In this document: positions 25,563 through 34,137 of the stretch, piece after piece | How the letters are laid out: every line of letters begins with the position of its first letter | How positions within the stretch are numbered: position 1 is the stretch's first letter | DNA from: an uncultured Lachnospiraceae bacterium | GTDB lineage: Bacteria > Bacillota > Clostridia > Lachnospirales > Lachnospiraceae | Assembly: GCA_905235435.1 (NCBI GenBank) | Contig: CAJOLD010000016.1 | Coordinates: forward strand, 1 to 39,760 | DNA length: 39,760 nucleotides | Direction of reading: 5' to 3' | The notes under the pieces: model-generated | Seen by the model: only the letters and a program-made list of their open reading frames with translations | What the model was told of the DNA's origin: nothing | Databases searched by the model: none | Made by a program: the position numbers and the translations under genes

Positions 25563-26174
25563 TTGGATATCAGGATCAAAATGTGCGGCCTGCGGCGAAG
25601 GGAGGACATCGGCTATGTCAATGAGGTCCTTCCGGACTATGCGGGATTTATCCTTTCGCGGCCGTTCTGGCGGAGCATCAGCCGGGAGGAGCTTAAGGAG
25701 CTGACAGGGCTCCTGGATCCGTCCGTAATGCCGGTAGGCGTCTTTGTGGATGAGACAGAGGAGACGGTGGCTTCGTACCTGGAGAGCGGGCTTATTGCCG
25801 CGGCGCAGCTGCACGGGCAGGAGGACGATAAGTATATCCGCAGGCTCAGGGAGCTGACGGACCGGCCCCTCATCAAGGCTTTCCGCATAGAAAGCCGGGA
25901 GGACGCGCGCAGGGCGGAGGCGTCCGCCGCGGACTATATTCTGCTGGATCACGGGACGGGGACGGGCTCGTCCTTTGACTGGTCCTTCCTGCAGGGGATA
26001 GAGCGGCCGTACATACTGGCCGGCGGACTGACTCCGGACAACGTGGAGGAGGCACTGGAGCGGACGAAGCCTTACGCGCTCGACGTAAGCTCCGGGATAG
26101 AGACAGACCGGTGCAAGGACCCGGAAAAGATGCGGCTGTTCGCCCTGAGGGCGCGCGGCTTTCAGGAAAAATGA
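25563..26174 (+). CDS. trpF: Phosphoribosylanthranilate isomerase
   Basis: A 203-residue TIM barrel converting PRA to CdRP. The catalytic Cys lies in [11 protein letters not shown] near residue 8; [37 protein letters not shown] (catalytic Asp) and [14 protein letters not shown] follow. The start is TTG at 25563, five bases after GGGAGGT; no better start is available. Rare start codon, in line with low expression. Confidence 0.94.
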   Translation: MDIRIKMCGLRRREDIGYVNEVLPDYAGFILSRPFWRSISREELKELTGLLDPSVMPVGVFVDETEETVASYLESGLIAAAQLHGQEDDKYIRRLRELTDRPLIKAFRIESREDARRAEASAADYILLDHGTGTGSSFDWSFLQGIERPYILAGGLTPDNVEEALERTKPYALDVSSGIETDRCKDPEKMRLFALRARGFQEK

Positions 26175-26188
26175 GATCGGAGGAAGAG

Positions 26189-27379
26189 ATGACGAACATG
26201 AGAGGAAGATTCGGGGATCACGGGGGACAGTACATCCCCGAGACGCTGATGAACGCCGTGATCGAGCTGGAAGAGGCCTACAACCATTACAAGGAGGATC
26301 CGGAATTCAACAGGGAGCTTGAGACCCTGTTCAACGAGTACGCCGGAAGGCCCAGCCGCCTGTACTTCGCGGAGAAGATGACGGAGGACCTCGGCGGGGC
26401 AAAGATCTGGCTCAAGCGCGAGGATCTGAACCATACCGGAGCGCACAAGATCAACAACGTGCTGGGACAGGCCCTGCTCGCGAAGAAGATGGGGAAGACC
26501 CGCCTGATCGCGGAGACCGGCGCCGGCCAGCACGGCGTGGCGACCGCGACCGCCGCGGCCCTGATGGGCATGGAGTGCGTCGTCTTCATGGGTGAGGAGG
26601 ATACGAAGAGACAGGCGCTGAACGTGTACAAGATGCGCCTGCTCGGCGCGGAGGTCATTCCGGTCACGACCGGGACGGCCACCCTGAAGGATGCTGTCTC
26701 CGAGGCGATGCGCGAATGGACGAACCGGATAGAGGATACGCACTACTGCCTCGGTTCGGTGATGGGGCCGCATCCCTTCCCGACGATCGTGCGCGACTTC
26801 CAGTCCGTCATCTCGAAGGAGATCAAAGAGCAGATGCTTGAAAAGACGGGAAGGCTCCCGGACGCCGTCCTGGCCTGTGTCGGCGGCGGCAGCAACGCGA
26901 TCGGATCCTTCTACCATTTCATCGGTGACGAGGGCGTGCGCCTGATCGGCTGCGAGGCAGCGGGCCGCGGGATCGATACCTTTGAGACGGCCGCGACCAT
27001 TGCGACGGGAAAATCGGGCATTTTCCACGGCATGAAATCTTATTTCTGCCAGGACAAGTACGGGCAGATCGCGCCGGTCTACTCGATTTCCGCCGGCCTT
27101 GACTACCCGGGCGTCGGCCCGGAGCACGCATGGCTCCATGATATCGGGCGCGCCGAGTACGTCCCGGTCACCGACGATGAGGCCGTGAACGCCTTCGAGT
27201 ACATGAGCAGGACGGAAGGCATCATTCCCGCCATTGAATCCGCCCACGCGGTGGCTTACGCGATGAAGCTCGCGCCGCAGATGGACAGCAGCAGGAACAT
27301 CGTGATCACGATCTCCGGCAGGGGCGACAAGGACTGCGCGGCGATCGCAAGATACAGAGGGGAGGATATTTCGGAATGA
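26189..27379 (+). CDS. trpB: Tryptophan synthase beta chain
   Basis: A 396-residue PLP enzyme condensing indole and serine. The PLP Lys is in [60 protein letters not shown] and the C-terminal ISGRGDKD are all canonical. It is the trpB1 type that pairs with TrpA. ATG at 26189, four bases after CGGAGGA, is likely; ATG 26198 is the alternative. Upstream in-frame codons overlap trpF. The stop overlaps trpA as ATGA. Confidence 0.96.
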   Translation: MTNMRGRFGDHGGQYIPETLMNAVIELEEAYNHYKEDPEFNRELETLFNEYAGRPSRLYFAEKMTEDLGGAKIWLKREDLNHTGAHKINNVLGQALLAKKMGKTRLIAETGAGQHGVATATAAALMGMECVVFMGEEDTKRQALNVYKMRLLGAEVIPVTTGTATLKDAVSEAMREWTNRIEDTHYCLGSVMGPHPFPTIVRDFQSVISKEIKEQMLEKTGRLPDAVLACVGGGSNAIGSFYHFIGDEGVRLIGCEAAGRGIDTFETAATIATGKSGIFHGMKSYFCQDKYGQIAPVYSISAGLDYPGVGPEHAWLHDIGRAEYVPVTDDEAVNAFEYMSRTEGIIPAIESAHAVAYAMKLAPQMDSSRNIVITISGRGDKDCAAIARYRGEDISE

Positions 27380-28149
27380 GTCGGATCAGAGAAGCATTTG
27401 CCGGAGGAAAGGCGTTTATTCCATTTATCACCTGCGGGGATCCGGACCTTGAGACAACGGCTGCCGTTGTCCGCGAGGCCGCCGCGGCAGGCGCGGACCT
27501 GATCGAGCTGGGAATCCCCTTTTCGGATCCGACCGCCGAGGGGCCGGTGATCCAGGGCGCAAACCTGCGCGCGCTCTCGGGCGGCGTAACGACCGACAAG
27601 GTCTTCGACCTGGTGAGGGATCTGCGAAAAGACGTGACCATCCCGATGGTCTTTATGACCTACGCGAACGTGGTGTATTCCTACGGAACGGAGGCGTTCG
27701 CGCGCACCTGCGCGGAGATCGGGATCGACGGCGTGATCCTGCCGGATGTGCCGTTTGAAGAGAAGGAGGAGTTCTCCTCCGTATTCGGGCCGTTCGGTGT
27801 GGATGTGATCTCCCTGATCGCGCCCACCTCCGAGCAGCGGATCGCCATGATCGCCCGGGAGGCGGAGGGCTTTATCTATATCGTCTCCAGCCTCGGCGTG
27901 ACCGGTGTGCGCAGCGAGATCACAACGGATATCGGCGCCATGGTCCGCCTGGTCAGGGAGAACACGGACGTCCCCTGCGCAGTGGGCTTCGGAATCTCGA
28001 GGCCGGAGCAGGCCGCGAAGATGGCCGCCCTCTCGGACGGCGCGATCGTCGGGTCGGCGATCATCCGCATCCTCGAGGAATACGGCCGGGATGCCGCGCC
28101 CCATGTCGGGGAGTATGTGCGCAGCATGAAGGACGCGGTCCGTTCCTGA
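27376..28149 (+). CDS. trpA: Tryptophan synthase alpha chain, with Glu in place of the catalytic Asp
   Basis: A 257-residue TIM barrel cleaving indole-3-glycerol phosphate to indole, which channels to TrpB. It opens with [32 protein letters not shown] has catalytic Glu44 (E. coli Glu49), but the second catalytic residue, Asp60 in E. coli, is Glu55 here (AEGP for ADGP). The spacing of 11 is unchanged. [15 protein letters not shown] and [15 protein letters not shown] complete the phosphate site. I believe this substitution recurs in clostridial TrpA, so activity is still likely. Last gene of the operon, with no terminator before the convergent CYTH gene nine bases away. Confidence 0.95.
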   Translation: MSRIREAFAGGKAFIPFITCGDPDLETTAAVVREAAAAGADLIELGIPFSDPTAEGPVIQGANLRALSGGVTTDKVFDLVRDLRKDVTIPMVFMTYANVVYSYGTEAFARTCAEIGIDGVILPDVPFEEKEEFSSVFGPFGVDVISLIAPTSEQRIAMIAREAEGFIYIVSSLGVTGVRSEITTDIGAMVRLVRENTDVPCAVGFGISRPEQAAKMAALSDGAIVGSAIIRILEEYGRDAAPHVGEYVRSMKDAVRS

Positions 28150-28158
28150 ATCAATGAA

Positions 28159-28659
28159 TCAATGCTCCTGCCCCTGCAGGCGGGTCTTTATCCAGTAGGC
28201 GCCCATGGTCTGCCCGGGATCCCCGGTGACCTCGCGGGAGAGATATTCCGCGAGGGCGCCATCTTCGGCCTTCCAGGAGAGGGCCTGTTCTTCCGTCTCA
28301 TATTCGATCTCCGCGTACCAGAATTCGGAGGGGAGACCGCCGTCTACGCAGTTGACCTCGAGCTTTTGACCGTCCGGCAGCCCGTAGGTCCTGCGCAGCT
28401 TCGGGATGAGCGGAAGACCGATGAGATCCTCCAGCTGGGCAAACTGTTCCTTTTCGATCGGGAATTCGATCTCTTTTCTTGCGAGGGTGCCCGGCGACTT
28501 AAAGCAGAGGATGTACTGCACATCCCCGCCGGTGACGGCCTCCTCCCGGATGCGCACGGTCGGGCGCACGGTGATATATCCCTGCCGCATGCTCTGTTCA
28601 TACAGGAGCGGGAGATTCTCCGGCCAGTCATTTACGAGCCATTTTCTTTCTATTTCCAT
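28159..28659 (-). CDS. CYTH-domain protein (triphosphate-tunnel fold)
   Basis: A 166-residue protein of the CYTH superfamily (class IV adenylate cyclase, thiamine triphosphatase, tripolyphosphatase). It starts with the signature MEIERKWLV (ExExK), and has the alternating charged strands RPTVRIREE, LCFKSPGTLARKEIEFPI, LRRTYGLPDGQKLEVNCVD and FWYAEIEYETEEQA that form the beta tunnel. Bacterial members like this mostly hydrolyse inorganic triphosphates. The true substrate is unknown. AAAGGAG precedes the start, and the gene has its own promoter. Confidence 0.85.
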   Translation of the reverse strand: MEIERKWLVNDWPENLPLLYEQSMRQGYITVRPTVRIREEAVTGGDVQYILCFKSPGTLARKEIEFPIEKEQFAQLEDLIGLPLIPKLRRTYGLPDGQKLEVNCVDGGLPSEFWYAEIEYETEEQALSWKAEDGALAEYLSREVTGDPGQTMGAYWIKTRLQGQEH

Positions 28660-28694
28660 TCGTTCTCCTTTCAGATCCCGTTTTTTTCCCTTTG

Positions 28695-28723
28695 AGTATA
28701 CCCGTCCGCAGACCCCGCGTCAA
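28695..28723 (-). promoter_or_regulatory. Predicted promoter of the CYTH gene
   Basis: Minus strand TTGACG (28723-28718), 17 bases, TATACT (28700-28695). Divergent from the purO promoter, the two -35 boxes lying 18 bases apart. Confidence 0.65.
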
Positions 28724-28741
28724 AGAAAGATAGAAATAGTT

Positions 28742-28770
28742 TTTACACAGACCGTCTGATGTTGTATACT
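28742..28770 (+). promoter_or_regulatory. Predicted promoter of the purO operon
   Basis: TTTACA (28742-28747), 17 bases, TATACT (28765-28770). The leader of about 60 bases holds a 12-base palindrome CGCGCATGCGCG (28798-28809), a possible protein-binding or hairpin site. No purine aptamer was recognised. Confidence 0.6.
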
Positions 28771-28836
28771 GTATGCGTTAACATGAAGAAATACTTCCGC
28801 GCATGCGCGTGGAGTAAAGAATGAAAGGAGCATTTC

Positions 28837-29553
28837 ATGAAACGTATCTCTCTGGAAGAGGAACTTCGCGGCAACAGTTATCCCGGACGCGGGATCATTG
28901 TGGGAAGGACGCCGGACGGCCGGTATGCCGTGACCGCGTACTTCATCATGGGACGCAGCGAGAACAGCCGGAACAGGATCTTTGTCCGGGACGGAGAGGG
29001 TATCCGCACGCAGGCGTATGATCCATCAAAAATGACGGACCCGAGTCTCATCATCTATGCGCCGGTGCGCGTTCTGGGGCCGGATACGATCGTTACGAAC
29101 GGAGACCAGACAGATACGGTCTATGACGGGCTTTCGGCCGGACTGACCTTTGAACAGTCCCTTCGCAGCAGGACCTTTGAGCCCGATGCCCCCAATTATA
29201 CGCCCCGCATTTCGGCACTGCTTCATGTGCAGGACAAAAGCTTTGACTACAGGATGTCGATCTTAAAGAGCAGTGACGGCGATCCGGCTTCCTGCATCCG
29301 GTCCGAGTTCTCCTATGAGGACCCGATTCCCGGCGAGGGACGCTTCATCCACACCTACCAGGAAGACGGAGATCCGCTTCCGAGCTTTGAGGGCGAGCCC
29401 GCCCGCGTGGGGATCGATGGAGATATCGACAGTTTCACTTCCCTTGTATGGGAAAACCTGAACGCAGATAACAAAGTTTCTCTGTTCGTCCGGTTCATCG
29501 ATATTGAGACCGGGGCTTATGAAACCAGGATCATTAACAGGCACAGCAAATAA
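28837..29553 (+). CDS. purO: IMP cyclohydrolase, PurO-like
   Basis: A 238-residue protein of the PurO (archaeal-type IMP cyclohydrolase) family, closing FAICAR to IMP in the last step of purine synthesis. Supporting segments are NSYPGRGIIVGRTPDGRYA and YFIMGRSENSRNRIFV near the N-terminus, the family hallmark. Downstream, 14 bases away, is a stand-alone AICAR formyltransferase, which makes the FAICAR substrate. The two together replace bifunctional PurH. AAAGGAG precedes the ATG. Confidence 0.88.
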   Translation: MKRISLEEELRGNSYPGRGIIVGRTPDGRYAVTAYFIMGRSENSRNRIFVRDGEGIRTQAYDPSKMTDPSLIIYAPVRVLGPDTIVTNGDQTDTVYDGLSAGLTFEQSLRSRTFEPDAPNYTPRISALLHVQDKSFDYRMSILKSSDGDPASCIRSEFSYEDPIPGEGRFIHTYQEDGDPLPSFEGEPARVGIDGDIDSFTSLVWENLNADNKVSLFVRFIDIETGAYETRIINRHSK

Positions 29554-29567
29554 GGAGGAACCGGCTC

Positions 29568-30752
29568 ATGAATGAACTTCAGCTGAAATACGGATGCAAC
29601 CCGAATCAGAAACCGTCCCGCATTTTTATGGAGGACGGGGCAGAACTTCCGGTCACGGTCTTAAACGGCCGCCCGGGATATATCAATTTCCTTGACGCTC
29701 TTAACGGCTGGCAGCTGGTCAGGGAGCTGAAGGAGGCATCAGGCCTTCCCTCCGCGACCTCCTTTAAGCACGTTTCGCCGGCAGGCGCCGCGGTCGGCCG
29801 TCCTCTCACCGAAACACTGGCAAAGATCTATCGTGTGGACGACATGGACTATGAGGCCTTTTCACCGCTTGCCTGCGCTTACGCAAGGGCCCGCGGCGCT
29901 GACCGCATGTCTTCCTTCGGCGACTTTGTCGCGCTTTCCGACGTATGCGACGCGGATACCGCAAAGCTGATCCGCCGCGAGGTATCCGACGGCGTGATCG
30001 CTCCGGGTTACGAGCCGGAGGCGATGGAGATCCTTAAGCAGAAAAGAAACGGAAATTACAACGTCATCCAGATCGATCCGGATTACAGGCCGGCTCCGAT
30101 CGAACGCAAGCAGGTCTTCGGCGTTTCCTTTGAGCAGGGCAGGCAGGAGCTTGCCATCGACGATGCTCTGATGGAGAAGGTCGTGACGGCGAGAAAGGAG
30201 ATCCCGGCCGACGCGATGACGGACCTTAAGATCGCCCTGATCACGCTCAAATATACCCAGTCGAACTCCGTCTGCTATGTAAAGGACGGACAGGCGATCG
30301 GCATCGGCGCCGGGCAGCAGTCCCGCGTCCACTGCACGCGCCTTGCCGGCCAGAAGGCGGACAACTGGTTCCTGCGCCAGCATCCGAAGGTGCTTGCGCT
30401 TCCCTTTGCGGAAGGCACCTCCCGCCCCGACAAGGACAATGCGACGGACGTTTACATCGGTTCCGATCCGATGGACGTTCTGGCTGACGGAAAATGGCAG
30501 CGCGTATTTACAGAGAGACCTGAGCCGCTGACGGAGCAGGAGAAGAGGGAATGGCTGGATACGATGAGCGGGGTGGCTCTCGGTTCGGATGCGTTCTTCC
30601 CCTTCAGCGACAATATCGACCGCGCGGTGAAGTCGGGCGTGGAGTACGTCGCCCAGCCCGGAGGCTCTGTCAGGGATGATGCCGTGATCGCCGCCTGCGA
30701 CGCATACAACATGGCGATGGTATTTACCGGCATCAGGCTTTTCCACCATTGA
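29568..30752 (+). CDS. purH: AICAR formyltransferase, stand-alone (PurH C-terminal domain type)
   Basis: A 394-residue protein matching only the transformylase part of PurH, which formylates AICAR with 10-formyl-THF. It begins LQLKYGCNPNQKPSRIF and has TSFKHVSPAGAAVG (the Lys-His active-site pair), SVCYVKDGQAIGIGAGQQSR and SDAFFPFSDNIDRA. The N-terminal IMP-cyclohydrolase (MGS-like) domain of PurH is absent; PurO supplies that function. AAGGAGG precedes the start. The stop overlaps the next gene (TGATG). Confidence 0.93.
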   Translation: MNELQLKYGCNPNQKPSRIFMEDGAELPVTVLNGRPGYINFLDALNGWQLVRELKEASGLPSATSFKHVSPAGAAVGRPLTETLAKIYRVDDMDYEAFSPLACAYARARGADRMSSFGDFVALSDVCDADTAKLIRREVSDGVIAPGYEPEAMEILKQKRNGNYNVIQIDPDYRPAPIERKQVFGVSFEQGRQELAIDDALMEKVVTARKEIPADAMTDLKIALITLKYTQSNSVCYVKDGQAIGIGAGQQSRVHCTRLAGQKADNWFLRQHPKVLALPFAEGTSRPDKDNATDVYIGSDPMDVLADGKWQRVFTERPEPLTEQEKREWLDTMSGVALGSDAFFPFSDNIDRAVKSGVEYVAQPGGSVRDDAVIAACDAYNMAMVFTGIRLFHH

Positions 30753-32707
30753 TGAAAGTGATCACTTTTAACAGAAAAAGAAGGAACGCGGGGATCGTTA
30801 CAGCCGCGGCTGCCGTCCTTGCCGGCTTTCTGCTCGGCGAGGATGTGCGGACGGGGATCGCCGCGCTCCTTTTTGCCCCGCTGATCATCTTTGTGTGGGG
30901 CCTTCGCTTTTCCGTCTCCGGAGAGAGGGGAAGCGTCCGGGTCCGGCGCATAGCGGGGCTTTTCCTATTCCTGCTGAGCATCTTCGGGATCTACGCCTGC
31001 ACCCAGCTGATCGTAAATGTGGGGCATATCCTTTACATCGGGCATGTAAAGATCCTGCTGGAGATGGCGCTCGTGCTCCTTCTGGTCCTCCCGCTGTTCG
31101 CGGTCACCGGGCGGATGCGGCTTTCTCTTACGGCCGCCTCCGCTGTCTTCTGCTTCATCAGCCTGGTATCGTACTTTGTCTTCCGTTTCCGCGGGACAGA
31201 GCTGATGCCTCTGGACATCCTTTCCGTAAAAACGGCGATGGGGGTGTCCGGGGAATACTCCTTCCGCGTGGAGCCCATGACATACTGCGGAATCCTATTG
31301 TGGATCGTGCTTGTGGGATTCTGGTATGCCTTCCCGCCTGAGGGAAAGGGCGCCCGCGCATGGCTGCGGCTTGCCGCGCTGGCCCTCTGCCCCGTGCTGA
31401 TCGCGGCGTGGTATGCCGCCGGAAGCGGCATCTATATAGAGACCTGGGGAAACAACGGCTCCAAGTACAACGGATATCTTTTGAACTTCAGCCTGCAGCT
31501 GCGCAGCGAGATGGAGATAAAGCCCCCGGAGGGCTACAGCGAAGAGGCGGTCCGGAGGCTGGAGGAGAAATACGGCGGGAGCGGGGAGACCCCATCCGGA
31601 GGCGGACAGCAGCCGGACATCATCCTCATCCTGGAGGAATCCTTCGCGGACCTGTCCATGCTCGGCTCACCGGTGAGAACAGAGCAGCCCGTGACGCCGT
31701 ACTGGGACAGCCTTGAGGAGAACGTGACCAGGGGATATGTGCTCTCCTCCGTCTACGGAGGAGGGACGGCAAACTCGGAATTCGAGGTGCTGACCGGCAA
31801 CACGATGGGCTTTCTGCCCTACGGGGCGACTCCCTATCAGCTGTACATCCACGAGCCCTCCGCTTCCATGGCATCGTGGCTGAAGGATCAGGGGTATGTC
31901 TGCAAAGCGACACACCCGTACCTTTCCGGCGGATGGTCCAGGACAAAGGTCTACCCGCTGCTCGGCTTTGACAGCTGGAGCTTTATCGATGATTATCCGC
32001 AGCAGGACATGATCCGCGATTATGTGAGCGACAGGGAGATGTTCGGAGAGGTCATACGAATCTGGGAGGAAAGGGACGAAGACCAGCCGCTTTTCCTGTT
32101 CGGGATCACGATGCAGAACCACGGAGGCTTCGGATATGACGGGGAGGGGTATACGCCCTGCATGAAGCTGGAGGGATACAGCGAGGAATACCCGGACGCG
32201 GAACAGTACCTGGGACTGATCCACGAAAGCGACAGCGCAATCGAAGATCTTCTTTCCTACTTTGAGCAGCAGGACAGGGACGTTATCGTCGCGATCTTCG
32301 GCGATCATTACCCGGGCCTTAACATCCGCTTTTACGAGGAGATCCATCAGGGACCCTTTGATACGCTCGACGAGCAGGAACCGGAGTACGCCGTACCCTA
32401 TGTGATCTGGACGAATTTTGACAGGGAATCCGGGGATACGGGCCTGATCAGCATGAGCGATCTGGGCCTTCGGGTGCTTCAGACGGCGGGGATAGAACTT
32501 GCGCCCTACGACCGGTTCCGCCTGGACCTGGAACAGGTGATCCCCGTGTGGAACTCACAGGGCTTTTATTCAAAGACAGCCGGAGGGTTTATACCCTACC
32601 GGGAGGCGGAGGGGGAAGAAAAGGAATGGCTGCAGACCTACCGCATCTGGCAGTACAACTACCTCTTCGACAGCGGGGGCAGGAGCGATATCCTGTTTCC
32701 GGAATAA
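30752..32707 (+). CDS. LTA synthase family membrane phosphoglycerol transferase
   Basis: A 651-residue protein with about five N-terminal membrane helices (roughly 10-210) and an extracellular sulfatase-like domain (about 285-620), as in LtaS. The metal site has LILEESFADLS, the nucleophile Thr (about 339) in YGGGTANSEFEVLTGN, and IVAIFGDHYPG. Such enzymes polymerise glycerol phosphate from phosphatidylglycerol or transfer it to glycans. A long C-terminal region after the sulfatase domain is normal for this size class. The ATG at 30752 has no ribosome site and overlaps the upstream stop codon, so it should be translated by coupling. The TTG at 30749 is an alternative. Ended by a terminator. 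Confidence 0.87.
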   Translation: MKVITFNRKRRNAGIVTAAAAVLAGFLLGEDVRTGIAALLFAPLIIFVWGLRFSVSGERGSVRVRRIAGLFLFLLSIFGIYACTQLIVNVGHILYIGHVKILLEMALVLLLVLPLFAVTGRMRLSLTAASAVFCFISLVSYFVFRFRGTELMPLDILSVKTAMGVSGEYSFRVEPMTYCGILLWIVLVGFWYAFPPEGKGARAWLRLAALALCPVLIAAWYAAGSGIYIETWGNNGSKYNGYLLNFSLQLRSEMEIKPPEGYSEEAVRRLEEKYGGSGETPSGGGQQPDIILILEESFADLSMLGSPVRTEQPVTPYWDSLEENVTRGYVLSSVYGGGTANSEFEVLTGNTMGFLPYGATPYQLYIHEPSASMASWLKDQGYVCKATHPYLSGGWSRTKVYPLLGFDSWSFIDDYPQQDMIRDYVSDREMFGEVIRIWEERDEDQPLFLFGITMQNHGGFGYDGEGYTPCMKLEGYSEEYPDAEQYLGLIHESDSAIEDLLSYFEQQDRDVIVAIFGDHYPGLNIRFYEEIHQGPFDTLDEQEPEYAVPYVIWTNFDRESGDTGLISMSDLGLRVLQTAGIELAPYDRFRLDLEQVIPVWNSQGFYSKTAGGFIPYREAEGEEKEWLQTYRIWQYNYLFDSGGRSDILFPE

Positions 32708-32737
32708 AAAACAGGGGCGTGCGCCCCTGTTTTTTTG
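32706..32737. terminator. Bidirectional terminator between LtaS-like and GT2 genes
   Basis: ACAGGGGC (32711-32718) pairs with GCCCCTGT (32723-32730); an A-run precedes and seven T follow, so it serves both convergent genes. Confidence 0.9.
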
Positions 32738-32751
32738 TTCAAGGAAAAGGA

Positions 32752-34038
32752 TCAAAAACGTTCGGTGATCCGGTCTGCTTCCGTACCGTAATGATCGATC
32801 GGCGTCCAGGACACTTTGCGGAAAAGCGCCGTGATGGAGATCGGTATGTAGGTCAGCATGAAGAGCGGGAACGTAAAGCAGTAGAGGATCTTTTTGTATG
32901 CCGGACACTGAATGCTGTTCCATTCAACGATGACCGTCAGCAGTCCGTAGAGCAGCATGAGCAGATAGTACTCAAGCAGCAGGCGCATTCCCAGCCTGCC
33001 GCAGCGCCGCAGGACAAAGTGGGCAAGCCAGCCGGGAAGCCCCCAGACGCTGATGCAGATGCCTCCGAAGATCAGGATCTCCGCGAGGACCAGAATGGTC
33101 CCGGGAGCGATGGTCGCCAGCATGTCAAAGCAGGACCAGGCGGCCTTCCCCTGTTTCTGGATGGCTCCGGCGATCAGGGATCCGGCGTATCTGCCGTTTA
33201 CCTGGTAAAAGCCCTTGGACCAGCGAAGGCGCTGGCGCCAGGACTGCCGGAAGGTCGTGGGCTGTTCGTCGTAGACGACCGCGCTCTCACAGTATCCGAT
33301 GCGGATATTCTGTGCCGCGCAGTTGACGGAAAACTGGATATCTTCCGTGAGAAGGAAGAAGGGCCAGCCGTTGTTCTTGCGGATCACGTCGGCGGATACC
33401 AGAAAGCCGGTCCCGGAGACATGGCAGTTCGTGCCGAGATACATCCGCGGACCGTTCAGGAACCGCGCTTCACGCAGGAACCAGATGGCATAGCCGGAGG
33501 AGATCCAGTTGTCTCCGAAATTGGTGGAGTTGCGGTAGCCGGTGATGGCTCCGTATTCGCCGGTGTCAAAGACCCGGTTGATCTCCTTTGTGAAATTCGG
33601 ATCTACGATATTATCTGCGTCGAAGACCATGTAGCCTTCGTATGAATCTTTTTTGTCGCGCTGCAGACAGCGGAAAAAGTATTCCAGCGCATAGCCTTTA
33701 CCCTGGTGCGTGCTGTCGCTGCGCTCATAGACGAAAGCTCCGCAGTCTCTTGCGATCTGCGCCGTCTGATCGGTACAGTTGTCGGCGATCACATAGATAT
33801 CCAGCTTGTCCTTCGGATAATCCTGGGCTTTCAGGCTTTCTATCAGGTTTGAGATGACTTTTTCCTCGTTCCTTGCCGAGATCACAGCGGCATACCGGTG
33901 GAGCCGGGAAACCGGCTGCTTGGGCATGATCCTGTGGAACAGGCCGATCACCGTATAGACCATCTGGTAGAAGTAGAGGATAAAAAACACTGTTCCGACG
34001 ATGGCAAGGACCGTCCTCAAAGTGCGTATAGCAGACAT
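32752..34038 (-). CDS. Membrane glycosyltransferase, family 2
   Basis: A 428-residue processive-type GT2 enzyme. One N-terminal helix (about 8-30), then a GT-A catalytic domain with AAVISARNEEKVISNLI, YVIADNCTDQTAQIA, MVFDADNIVDPNF (metal-binding DAD, about 139), FLLTEDIQFSVN (ED acceptor-base motif) and the QRLRWSKG (QxxRW, about 268) motif, followed by three to four C-terminal helices. This layout fits hyaluronan/chitin-synthase-like or teichoic/glycolipid enzymes that make and export a polysaccharide. ATG at 34038 (five bases after GAGGG) is preferred to TTG 34050. Own promoter, downstream of mutS2. Confidence 0.88.
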   Translation of the reverse strand: MSAIRTLRTVLAIVGTVFFILYFYQMVYTVIGLFHRIMPKQPVSRLHRYAAVISARNEEKVISNLIESLKAQDYPKDKLDIYVIADNCTDQTAQIARDCGAFVYERSDSTHQGKGYALEYFFRCLQRDKKDSYEGYMVFDADNIVDPNFTKEINRVFDTGEYGAITGYRNSTNFGDNWISSGYAIWFLREARFLNGPRMYLGTNCHVSGTGFLVSADVIRKNNGWPFFLLTEDIQFSVNCAAQNIRIGYCESAVVYDEQPTTFRQSWRQRLRWSKGFYQVNGRYAGSLIAGAIQKQGKAAWSCFDMLATIAPGTILVLAEILIFGGICISVWGLPGWLAHFVLRRCGRLGMRLLLEYYLLMLLYGLLTVIVEWNSIQCPAYKKILYCFTFPLFMLTYIPISITALFRKVSWTPIDHYGTEADRITERF

Positions 34039-34103
34039 AACATCCCTCAAATTTCCCGCAAATGCGGTATTTTTCGCTTAATTAACCAATTGCGGCAAAC
34101 ACA

Positions 34104-34132
34104 ATAATAGTATAAGGAATGAAATGCGTCAA
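34104..34132 (-). promoter_or_regulatory. Predicted promoter of the GT2 gene
   Basis: Minus strand TTGACG (34132-34127), 17 bases, TATTAT (34109-34104). The -35 lies just after the mutS2 stop codon, so the glycosyltransferase can be expressed on its own. Confidence 0.65.
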
Positions 34133-34137
34133 GCTTT

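Noticed and set aside
28798..28809. Palindrome CGCGCATGCGCG as a purine repressor box
   Set aside because: It does not resemble the known PurR or PurBox sequences; no regulator can be named.
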